Source of the DNA: Lachnospiraceae bacterium
GTDB lineage: Bacteria > Bacillota > Clostridia > Lachnospirales > Lachnospiraceae
NCBI GenBank assembly: GCA_031272185.1
Contig: JAISUG010000017.1
Span: 1 to 64,000 of the forward strand
Direction of reading: 5' to 3'
Length of the DNA stretch: 64,000 nucleotides
Position 1 is the first letter of the stretch, and each line of letters starts with the position of its first letter. The notes below the pieces were generated by a model. It was not told the DNA's origin, made no database searches, and saw nothing but the letters and a program-made list of their open reading frames with translations. A program made the translations under genes and the position numbers. Shown piece after piece: positions 1 through 8,609 of this stretch.

Positions 1-3000
1 TACTGGGCGTAGATGTCCACGTCAGCCGTGATGTTCGTGTAGTCAGGCGACCACCCGGTGAATGCGTATCCGCTCCTGGTAGGATCCGTGGGAGCCGTGG
101 CCGCGGAGCCATAGCTCACGCTCTGTGAGGACAGCACCGTGCCGTCGAAGTCCAGGAACCTTACCGTAAGGCCGTCGATCAATTCCCACTGGGCGGTGTA
201 TGTGATGACCCCGCCCACGGCATCCGCCGGGTAGACCGTGGCATTCCATGCCGGCGACCAACCCGCCAGCCGATACCCGGCATCCGCCGTCAGTGCCGCG
301 GCATTGGGAGGTGCAGGTGTGGCGGTACCCGCCGACACTGCTGTGTAGTAGTAAGGCGCCGTGGTCCCCACGGTCCATGTGCCATGGTCGCCGGGTGCAT
401 AAGCCACGTCATAGGACAGCACGCCCCACACAGAGTACAGCGTCACGAACTCATCAGGCATCACCATGGTGGTCGGGCCGCCGGGCGCATAGTCTGGCGT
501 CGAAGCCCCGTAGCTATGGGACCATCCCAGGAATATATACTCATTCACGCTGGCGGGCATGTCGAAGAGCACGTTCACCGTGCTGCCGGCAGCATGGAGG
601 TCCGGATCCACAGGCGGCGTCGCCAGGCCCAAGATCTCCTTGTACGAAACACCGTGCATCTGCACGTATTGCGCATATACGTCCGTGTCTTCCGTGATAT
701 AGGAATAATCCCTGTCCCACCCGGTGAACTCAAACCCCCACCTGTACGGGACTGTCGGGGCAGTGACGCCTGTGCCGTACACCACATCCGTGATGGTGGC
801 CAGCACCGTGCCATCCCAGTCGATGAACCGCACCACCAGATCGTCGATCAGCTCCCACTGGGCGGTGTAGCCGATGTAGTTGTTGGTGGCGTCCGCCACT
901 TCCACCGTCGGCTGGACCTCGGGGGACCAGCCCACGAAGCGGTAACCCGGGTCATGGGTCAGCAGGTCACCTGTGGGGGCTGCCGGCGTGGGGTCGCCCA
1001 CCCGGTTGTGTACGAACATGTACGGAACGCCGGCTGGCGGTACCGACCATGTGCCATGGTCGCCGGGGAGGTACTCCACGGTGAAGTACTTCTCTTCCCA
1101 GACCGCATACAATGTCACGTCCCCGGAGGCGATGTCAAATGTCTCCGTATACCCTGCACGGTAGGCGGCCGCACCGGTCGGCGACGTGGACCAGCCGATG
1201 AACCTGTACTGCTGGGTGGGCGAGGTGACGCCGAATGTCACGCTCACCGTGTCGCCCGCGCGGTACCATGTCGGGTCTTCGAAATCCGCGATCAGGCCCA
1301 ACGGGTCTTCATAGTATACCTTGTACAGCTGCTCGTACACCGCATGTATGTCGATGCTAGCCGTGATGTTGGTGTAGTCCGCATCCCAGCCGGTGAACAG
1401 GTAGCCTTCCCTGGAAGGATCCCCGGGAGGCGTCACGCCGGAGCCATAGGCCACATCGGTGATGGTGTCCAGCACCGTCCCATCCCAGTCCAGGAACCGC
1501 ACGGTGAGGTCATTTATGAACTCCCACTGCGCCGTGTAGACGATCTCGGTGCCGCTGGCGTCCGCCGGGTCCACGGTGGGGTTGATGGCGGGCGACCAGC
1601 CTACGAACCTGTAGCCGGCCACATGCGTCAGCAAATCATCCGTAGGCGCTGCTGGCGTGGGCGTCCAGGCCTGGAGCCCCGCATGCCAGTAGGGTGACGA
1701 CGGGCTGGTGATCCAGGTGCCCTTGTCGCCTGGCTCATAGACAACGGTGTAGAAATTCTCCTGCCACACCGCATACAGGGTGATGTCCCCCGTCACCGTG
1801 AAGCTGGCAGGCGTACCCACCGGGTAAACCACCCCCGCCGCGCCGGTCAAAGTCCACCCCTTGAAGGAGAACTCGCCCACGTCGTTTGGCATGCCGTAGA
1901 GTACCGTGGCAGTGTCGCCCGCACGGTAAGCGTTCGGGTCAACAGGCGCGGACGCGCGGCCATCCGGATCCTCATATGTCACCGTGTAGGTGGGCACATA
2001 AGTGGCGTAAATGTCTATATCAGCGGTGATGTTGGTGTAGTCCGCGTCCCATCCGTCAAATGAATACCCTGCCCTGGTAGGATCATCCGGGGGCGTCACG
2101 CCTGTGCCATACACCACGTCGGTGATGGTGTCCAGAACCGTCCCATCCCAATCCAGGAACCGCACGGTGAGGTCGTCGATCAGCTCCCACTGCGCAGTAT
2201 AGCCGATATAGCGGTTGGTGGCGTCCGCCACTTCCACCGTCGGCTGGACCTCGGGGGACCAGCCCACGAAACGGTACGCCGGGTCATGGGTCAGCAGGTC
2301 ACCTGTGGGGGCTGCCGGTGTGGGGTCGCCCACCCTCAGGCCTATGAACAGGTATGGCACACCCGCTGTCGGGGGCGTCCATGTGCCATGGTCTCCCGGC
2401 AGGTACTGCACGGTGAAGTACATCTCATTCCAGGCCGCCGTCAAGACGGTGTCAGCGAAATGCATGACGAACGTCGTCGGGCCGCTCTCCCTGAAGATGT
2501 TGCCCGCAGGATCCATCCAGCCCACGAATTCATACTGCTGGGTGGGCGAGGTGACGCCGAATGTCACGCTCACCGTGTCGCCCGTGCGGTACCATGTCGG
2601 GTCTTCGAAATTCGCGATCAGGCCCAACGGGTCTTCATAATATACCTTGTACAGCTGCTCGTACACCGCATGGATGTCGATGCTCGCCGTGATGTTGGTG
2701 TAGTCCGCGTCCCAGCCGGTGAACAGGTAGCCCGACCTGGACGGATCCCCGGGAGGCGTCACGCCGGAGCCATAGGCCACATCGGTGATGGTGGAGAGCA
2801 CCGTCCCATCCCAGTCCAGGAACCGCACGGTGAGGTCATTTATGAACTCCCACTGCGCGAAGTAGACGATCTCGGTGCCGATGGCGTCCGCCGGGTCCAC
2901 GACGGGGTTGATGGCGGGCGACCAGCCTACGAACCTGTAGCCGGCCACATGTGTCAGCAAATCATCCGTAGGCGCATCCGGCGTGGGCGTCCATGCCTGG

Positions 3001-4300
3001 AGCCCCGCATGCCAGTAGGGTGACGACGGGACGGCGTCCCAGGTGCCCTTGTCGCCCGGCTGGTACATCACGATGTAGAAATTCTCCTGCCACACCGCAT
3101 ACAGTGTGGCATCCCCATACACCGGGAAGCTGGCGCTCATCCCCAGCGGATAACTGTGCACCGCCCCGGACGCATCGATCCTTTCCCACCCCACGAATGT
3201 GAACTCGTTCACGTCCCTGGGCACGTCAAAGATCACCGTCGCCGTCTCCCCTGCGCGGTAAGCGTTCGGGTCCACCGGGGGCACGATCAGCCCCTTGGGA
3301 TCCTCATATGTCACCGTGTAGGTGGGCACATAAGTGGCGTAAATGTCTATATCCGCAATGATGTTGGTGTAGTCCGCGTCCCAGCCGTCAAATGAATACC
3401 CTGCCCTGGTAGGATCCCCAGGGGGCGTCACGCCGGTGCCATACACCACGTCGGTGATGGTGTCCAGAACCGTCCCATCCCAATCCAGGAACCGCACAGT
3501 GAGGTCGTCTATCAGTTCCCACTCCGCCAGGTACGACAGGGTGCGGTTGTTGATCCATGTATCCCCAGGGTTCAATGTGGTGGGCACGGCGGGCGTCCAG
3601 CCGATGAACCGGTACCCAGCGTCATGTGTCAGCTGCGCGCCCGTTGGTGCCGCCGGCATGGGTGCGTCGGCGTGCTGGTTCGCATAGGTATAGGGCTCGC
3701 TGCCCATGGTCCATGTGCCATGCTCCCCGGGCAGGTACTCCACAGTGTAGAGGATCTCATACCACAATGCATACAGATGCATATCCGTGCTGGGCATTGT
3801 AAGCGTCGTGAAGCCGCCCTCGCTGTAGAGTATGCCGGCATAGTCGACCCAACCGACAAATTCCCATTGCAGCACTTCATCCGGCAAAAGGGTGAAGTCC
3901 ACGCTCACCGTGTCGCCCGCGATATATTCCGCGGGATCCGTCCATACGCCGCCCGTCACCTGGGGATCCTCATAGATCACCCGGTAGGTGCGCACGTACG
4001 TGGGGTGGATGTCCCTGTCCTCGGTGATATAGGTGTAGTCGTTGTCCCAGCCGGTGAAGTAGTGCCCCACGAAATACGGGTCCGCGGGCGGTTCCACGCC
4101 GGAGCCGTAGGCCACGTTGTCGTATTCCAGGATAACGTTGTCGTATGCGTCAAAGAACCGCACGGTGAGGTCGTCGATGAACGCCCACTGCGCCGTGTAG
4201 GTGATCACATTGGTCCCGGGGTTCACGTCAGCGCCGTCCACCACCGGGTTGATGGCAGGGGCCCAGCCCGCGAACCGATAGCCCGGTTCCCTGGTCAGCA
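1..4300 (-). repeat. Coding tandem repeats, about 665 bp unit within a 1.33 kb higher-order unit
   Basis: The segment coding for WELIDDLTVRFLDWDG recurs near positions 171, 842, 1505, 2172, 2832, 3501 and 4165, a spacing of about 660-670 bases. Alternate copies are more alike than neighbours: the stretch at 1213-1380 is nearly identical to 2541-2710, and 1981-2050 to 3313-3380, an offset of about 1330. The protein therefore appears to have grown by duplicating a two-unit block. Confidence 0.85.
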
Positions 4301-7300
4301 CGGACGGGCCGGGCTCGGCCGGGGTCGCGTCGCCCTCGTACAGCCCACCTATCATAAACTGGGTGCCAAGCGCCGGGATCCACGTGCCGTGGTCGCCGGG
4401 CGCGAACTCCACCACGAGTTCAGGGTTCACCCACTCCGCATACAGCCGCAGGGTGGCGGCGGGCATGAGTATGGTCTGCCCCAGGGCATAATGTGTCCCG
4501 TTGCCGTCCGCGCGGGTGTTCCAGCCGCTTAGGATCCAGTGCCCGTTCTCGAAGCCCGGCACGTCGTAGCGGGTGGCCAGCACGGTGTTGTTGCCCCCCA
4601 GCACCAGGTAGGCATAGTCGTCGATGCCGTCGCCGTCCCGGTCATCCCCCGCCCCGGATCCGCCGCCGTTTAGGTTGGAGATATAGTACAGCTCCTGCAG
4701 GTTGCGCTGGTCGCCGAAGAGCGGGTACATGTCGTAGTTGCCGCTCACCCGCAGGTTGTGGGAACCCGCATAGTACACAGGCCCGGTGCCGTCCCTGCGC
4801 CACCCCAGGAAGCTGGTGCCGGATGGGACCGTGAGGCCGGAGCCGTTTCTCACCACCGCATACACGCCCAGGTCATACCCGTCGCCGCCGGGGCCGTAGT
4901 CCACTTCCAGCACAGCGCCGTTTTGCTGGTGGTAGGTCACGGTGAACCCTTCCGTCTGCCAGCGGGCGTAAAGCGTCAGGTCCCGGTAGACACGGGTATC
5001 CCGCGGGAAGAGCACCTTCCTGCTTAGGTCAGGCAGCCCGCCCACCAGGGGCGCGCCCACCGGGATGAAGTCCCAGCCCCGGAACTCGCCCCGCTCATCG
5101 TCGAATCCCACCACGTAGGTGATGCCGCCGATGGTCAGGTTGTTGAAATTCACCTGGCCGCCCACGGCCACGCCCTGTAGCTGGGAGCCGTCCGTGGCCA
5201 GCGCGGACCCGTCCGCATCCACGAAAGTGATGATGTGGTCCGTGGACTCCCATTTCGCATACACCACGATGTTGTATGCGGGCATCACCTGGGTGAAGTC
5301 AAATGCCAGCGTGCACTGGGCGTCAGCATACCACCCCATGAACCGGTACCCAGGCGCGTCGGGCAGGGTGACATTGTACGTGTCCAGGGGCTTGCGGTAG
5401 GGCAGCGTCTCGGTCCACTCCGACCACCCATCCGGCCAGTGCATGCGGAAATCATAGGACAATGTGTAGTTGTTCCGGTTATAATACAGGTGCTGGTATA
5501 CATTGTTCTGGTAGCCCAGGCCGGACACGATGGCCCCCTCCTGGCTCCAGCCAAACTCCGATCCCAAGTAGGGGTAGGACAGCCCCAGCACCTGCTTGCC
5601 GATGAGGTTCCCGGTGTAGATGACCACCGTGGAGAGCTCCGGCAGCATGACATAGCGCCTGTTCACGCCGCTGATGCTGGACCAGCGGTGGGGCAGCGCA
5701 GCCTCGCCTGCGGGCTCGGGGTCCAGCACCGGCATCCAGTACCGGGCGTTGAAGAGGATCGCCGAGGATGTGATGAACGAGCCTTTCAGCGTGTATTCCG
5801 TGATGCCCGACTGGATGGCCGACAGGCTGGGCATGATGGATGCCTCCGCAGTCACCCTGGGCGTCACCCAGAGGTAGCCTGGCGAACCGATCACGCCGTT
5901 GGCCACAGTGCCGTTGGGGTCATAGTGCTGGTATTGGTAGGTGTACGCCGCATACGCCGGGTCCGTGCGGTAGAACGTCGCCCCCGTCTCCGGGTGGGGC
6001 CAGCGCAGGTAGATGGTGTCGCCGAACTTGAAGTAAGCCCGGTACACGTTGGGCGTGGGGTTGTACACCGAATGTGCCGTCGCGGAGGTGTAGATCTCCG
6101 GCGTGCCGTCCCGGTCGGCGTCGAAGCTCATCTTGAAGTCCGGGCCTGTCGGGAAGTCAAATGCGATGCTGAACGTCCGTAGCGTGCAGTACACGTTGAC
6201 TATGGTGGAGTTGTCCCCCGCCACCGTCACGATGACCGTGGTGTACTCCGTGGACTGCCACTGTGCGTAGCGCATGGGGTCGTCATCCGCATAGGTCGCG
6301 GGCGCGGGGATGGTGTTCACGATGATGTCCGCACCCGAGCCGGGGCCGCCCACCGTCTGCCCCGCCGTCGCGGTAAGCAGCGCGGTCTCGTCGCCGTACA
6401 CATAGTGGCTGGGGTTGCCGGGGGTGGGCACGAAATTCAGCCCCATATCCGGCCGCTCCACCCAGTAGACGATCTTGTAGCGCGCGCCGTTGGGTATGGC
6501 CAGCCAATGGAGGTAGATCAGCGTGTCGCCGGTGATGATGTAGTCGGGGTCCAGCGCGTCCGGGCTGTTGTCCGGGCTGACCTGGTCCGTGTCGTCGTCA
6601 GACGCCTGGTCCGTGGCCACCAACGACCAGTGCAGGGGCGCATAGCCCTGACGGGTCACGTCCTGCACGTCCGGGAAGGGGCTGATGTCACCCACCCTGG
6701 TGCCACGGGGCACCTGTATCGGCTCCACTGCGGAACCGAAGGTTTCAAAATATATAGTCACCGTGTCCGCAAGCATCGCGGACAGGGAGAGGTTCTGCGT
6801 CACGGGGGTGGCGGCGAAGTCAAATGCCGTCCCCGGGGAATCTATCAGCTCCCACCGCCCGTTGAAATACAGCTCACCCGGGTAGTCGAACCCGCTGGCC
6901 TCCAGTTGCGCGTCAGTGGGGGCCGTCGCGTAGCCGCCGTCAGGCACCAGCTGGTAGAGCACCACCTTCCCGTAGCCGTCCACGAACTGGACCAGCCAGT
7001 CCTCCGAGAAGATCGCGAAGAAATCCGCATCCTCCGTGAAGACCTCATCCGGGTCGAACTGCTCCGCAGGGTCCCAGTAGTCCAGGGGCGAGTCGGAGCG
7101 GTACCACCCCAGGAAAGACGCCATCCCGTAGTCCGCGGGGTCAGGCGCCGGGCTGGGCAGGGCCACCGTGCCGTCTGACTGGGTTGCGCGCCGCACGTAC
7201 TCAGTCCAGCCGCCCCCGTCGGGCACGTAGAATGTCACCACCACGCCGTCGCTTTCGAACTCCAGCGCACGGAATGCCCGCACAGGCGGTGCGGGAAGTG

Positions 7301-7742
7301 CGGGTGTGGATGGACTAGCCACTTCATAAGAGGGCAGTTCACTTAGTCCGGATTCCCCCCCCGAGCCTGAAGAGCCTGCGCCTGGGCCTGCATCGCCCCC
7401 GCCGCCGGATCCGCCGCCCGCCCCGGGACCCGAATCGTCCCCGCCGGGTTCGGGAGCCTCACCGGCGCCCTCGTCGGCGCTTGCCCCCCCCGATGGCCCA
7501 CCGTCTTCATCCGGTGCGGCTTCATCGCCTATCCCGGGTTCGGCCGCCGGACCGGCTTCCTCGCCGACGCCCTCCGGCCCCGCGTCAAAACCGGCCTCGG
7601 AAGCCGTGGCGGTTTCGCCCAGGGGCGAGGCGTTGAATGCGGGATTCAGTTTCAGCAGGATAAATAGGGAGAAAAGAACGCCTGCAACCAACAGAATGTC
7701 GCGCAAGAAATACTTCAGGTTCTCGTGTTTCGTGCCTCTCAT
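1..7742 (-). CDS. Giant InlB-repeat (Listeria-Bacteroides repeat) surface protein, 3' end outside window
   Basis: An open frame runs from ATG at 7742 (ribosome site AAGGAG, 7 bases upstream) to the left edge, at least 2580 codons with no stop. The N-terminus has a hydrophobic signal or anchor segment (about residues 11-31), then roughly 100 residues rich in Gly, Glu, Pro and Asp. A region of aromatic-rich beta domains follows, including a block with YNRNNYTLSYDF and a FMGWY motif, typical of InlB B-repeat proteins of Firmicutes. From about 4300 down to 1 there are about seven copies of a unit near 222 residues, each containing WELIDDLTVRFLDWDG and TNITAD.DIYA. Such proteins are normally wall-attached adhesins; the sorting signal, if any, lies outside the window. 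The frame was read through in translation, and the beginning and end agree in phase. The ligand is unknown. Confidence 0.88.
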   Translation of the reverse strand, partial: MRGTKHENLKYFLRDILLVAGVLFSLFILLKLNPAFNASPLGETATASEAGFDAGPEGVGEEAGPAAEPGIGDEAAPDEDGGPSGGASADEGAGEAPEPGGDDSGPGAGGGSGGGGDAGPGAGSSGSGGESGLSELPSYEVASPSTPALPAPPVRAFRALEFESDGVVVTFYVPDGGGWTEYVRRATQSDGTVALPSPAPDPADYGMASFLGWYRSDSPLDYWDPAEQFDPDEVFTEDADFFAIFSEDWLVQFVDGYGKVVLYQLVPDGGYATAPTDAQLEASGFDYPGELYFNGRWELIDSPGTAFDFAATPVTQNLSLSAMLADTVTIYFETFGSAVEPIQVPRGTRVGDISPFPDVQDVTRQGYAPLHWSLVATDQASDDDTDQVSPDNSPDALDPDYIITGDTLIYLHWLAIPNGARYKIVYWVERPDMGLNFVPTPGNPSHYVYGDETALLTATAGQTVGGPGSGADIIVNTIPAPATYADDDPMRYAQWQSTEYTTVIVTVAGDNSTIVNVYCTLRTFSIAFDFPTGPDFKMSFDADRDGTPEIYTSATAHSVYNPTPNVYRAYFKFGDTIYLRWPHPETGATFYRTDPAYAAYTYQYQHYDPNGTVANGVIGSPGYLWVTPRVTAEASIMPSLSAIQSGITEYTLKGSFITSSAILFNARYWMPVLDPEPAGEAALPHRWSSISGVNRRYVMLPELSTVVIYTGNLIGKQVLGLSYPYLGSEFGWSQEGAIVSGLGYQNNVYQHLYYNRNNYTLSYDFRMHWPDGWSEWTETLPYRKPLDTYNVTLPDAPGYRFMGWYADAQCTLAFDFTQVMPAYNIVVYAKWESTDHIITFVDADGSALATDGSQLQGVAVGGQVNFNNLTIGGITYVVGFDDERGEFRGWDFIPVGAPLVGGLPDLSRKVLFPRDTRVYRDLTLYARWQTEGFTVTYHQQNGAVLEVDYGPGGDGYDLGVYAVVRNGSGLTVPSGTSFLGWRRDGTGPVYYAGSHNLRVSGNYDMYPLFGDQRNLQELYYISNLNGGGSGAGDDRDGDGIDDYAYLVLGGNNTVLATRYDVPGFENGHWILSGWNTRADGNGTHYALGQTILMPAATLRLYAEWVNPELVVEFAPGDHGTWIPALGTQFMIGGLYEGDATPAEPGPSVLTREPGYRFAGWAPAINPVVDGADVNPGTNVITYTAQWAFIDDLTVRFFDAYDNVILEYDNVAYGSGVEPPADPYFVGHYFTGWDNDYTYITEDRDIHPTYVRTYRVIYEDPQVTGGVWTDPAEYIAGDTVSVDFTLLPDEVLQWEFVGWVDYAGILYSEGGFTTLTMPSTDMHLYALWYEILYTVEYLPGEHGTWTMGSEPYTYANQHADAPMPAAPTGAQLTHDAGYRFIGWTPAVPTTLNPGDTWINNRTLSYLAEWELIDDLTVRFLDWDGTVLDTITDVVYGTGVTPPGDPTRAGYSFDGWDADYTNIIADIDIYATYVPTYTVTYEDPKGLIVPPVDPNAYRAGETATVIFDVPRDVNEFTFVGWERIDASGAVHSYPLGMSASFPVYGDATLYAVWQENFYIVMYQPGDKGTWDAVPSSPYWHAGLQAWTPTPDAPTDDLLTHVAGYRFVGWSPAINPVVDPADAIGTEIVYFAQWEFINDLTVRFLDWDGTVLSTITDVAYGSGVTPPGDPSRSGYLFTGWDADYTNITASIDIHAVYEQLYKVYYEDPLGLIANFEDPTWYRTGDTVSVTFGVTSPTQQYEFVGWMDPAGNIFRESGPTTFVMHFADTVLTAAWNEMYFTVQYLPGDHGTWTPPTAGVPYLFIGLRVGDPTPAAPTGDLLTHDPAYRFVGWSPEVQPTVEVADATNRYIGYTAQWELIDDLTVRFLDWDGTVLDTITDVVYGTGVTPPDDPTRAGYSFDGWDADYTNITADIDIYATYVPTYTVTYEDPDGRASAPVDPNAYRAGDTATVLYGMPNDVGEFSFKGWTLTGAAGVVYPVGTPASFTVTGDITLYAVWQENFYTVVYEPGDKGTWITSPSSPYWHAGLQAWTPTPAAPTDDLLTHVAGYRFVGWSPAINPTVDPADASGTEIVYTAQWEFINDLTVRFLDWDGTVLDTITDVAYGSGVTPPGDPSREGYLFTGWDADYTNITASIDIHAVYEQLYKVYYEDPLGLIADFEDPTWYRAGDTVSVTFGVTSPTQQYRFIGWSTSPTGAAAYRAGYTETFDIASGDVTLYAVWEEKYFTVEYLPGDHGTWSVPPAGVPYMFVHNRVGDPTPAAPTGDLLTHDPGYRFVGWSPEVQPTVEVADATNNYIGYTAQWELIDDLVVRFIDWDGTVLATITDVVYGTGVTAPTVPYRWGFEFTGWDRDYSYITEDTDVYAQYVQMHGVSYKEILGLATPPVDPDLHAAGSTVNVLFDMPASVNEYIFLGWSHSYGASTPDYAPGGPTTMVMPDEFVTLYSVWGVLSYDVAYAPGDHGTWTVGTTAPYYYTAVSAGTATPAPPNAAALTADAGYRLAGWSPAWNATVYPADAVGGVITYTAQWELIDGLTVRFLDFDGTVLSSQSVSYGSAATAPTDPTRSGYAFTGWSPDYTNITADVDIYAQ

Positions 7743-8340
7743 GATTTAGCTCCTTGTGTGTCGCCTGCCCGTTGGAACCAAAATTCACCCGCAGGGCATA
7801 AACCCTTGCGAATGCGCATGGTGGTTCCTATCAAGCATTTGTTCCGGACATCCAGCCCTGCTTTCTGTAGATATGCCCAGGTCCTGTGGACATAGTCCCG
7901 TGGACATCGTCGCAAAATCCGCAATTTCGCAGCCGCGCCGCCGACCTGCCATTGGTGGGCGCAGCACATCCACTCCATCCGGTTGGCTATCCTGTGTGCA
8001 TTTGGTACCTTTTTATCCACAGTATCCTGCGGGATCCCCCGCCTGTGCTTGGCCTTCGGTGTCCGTGTCATGTCACCGCTTTGTCCGCAGTACGTTGCCT
8101 TTCAATGCGTTATCTTTTGTATGATGCCTTCATGCACTTATGCGCCCTGCCGCCAACTGCGCTCTCGTTGCCGAGGATCTTTGCGTGCGCCACGCTCATG
8201 CGCAATGCACCCTGCCGCCAACTGCGCCAGCCCTGTGTCAGGATTCCGAACTGCCGTGCATCCGGGACAGACCCTTTTGCAGCCAACCGCACTCGGGCGT
8301 TCGATATCTTCGAACAGTTCGTGCGCACACCACTGCCCTA
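7743..8340 (-). other. Long untranslated leader of the giant surface-protein gene
   Basis: This stretch has no convincing gene; its small open frames lack ribosome sites and recognisable motifs. A 22-base segment, TGCRCCCTGCCGCCAACTGC plus two bases, occurs at 8141 and again at 8206 (one difference), a period of 65 bases. A short palindrome GTTCGA/TCGAAC lies near 8300. I see no match to a known riboswitch. Confidence 0.5.
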
Positions 8341-8369
8341 GATATACCACACCTCCCGCATTATGTCAA
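8341..8369 (-). promoter_or_regulatory. Sigma-A promoter for the giant surface-protein gene
   Basis: On the minus strand TTGACA (8369-8364) is followed after exactly 17 bases by TATATC (8346-8341). The next gene downstream starts at 7742, so the predicted leader is about 590 bases. No other good gene lies in 7743-8340. Confidence 0.75.
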
Positions 8370-8424
8370 TAATTTCATGGATAATTTTAGCAAAAAAGTT
8401 TCACAAAAATTTCACAGTTTTTTT

Positions 8425-8457
8425 GACACAAAAACGGGGCACGTCACATGCCCCGTT
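8425..8457 (-). terminator. Rho-independent terminator downstream of the cohesin-domain gene
   Basis: A 9-base stem AACGGGGCA (8433-8441) pairs with TGCCCCGTT (8449-8457) across a 7-base loop. On the minus strand it is followed by a T-rich stretch. It lies about 150 bases after the stop of the gene at 8610 and upstream of the next promoter. Confidence 0.7.
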
Positions 8458-8609
8458 CGTAGTAACACTACCATTTCAACTAACGCCGCTAATTTGTCCA
8501 CATCGCGCCCCATGCGCTGTCCCCGGCAACCGAATGCACCGCCGCAACCCTACCGTAGATATGTGTCAAATGCGCCTCATCCGGCCAGCGGGCAGCGACT
8601 CCCCTACAC

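Noticed and set aside
384..1697. Long plus-strand open frames across 1-7700 (for example 437 codons at 384-1697)
   Set aside because: They lie antisense to the continuous repeat-protein frame, repeat with its period and have no family motifs; high GC keeps the opposite strand open.
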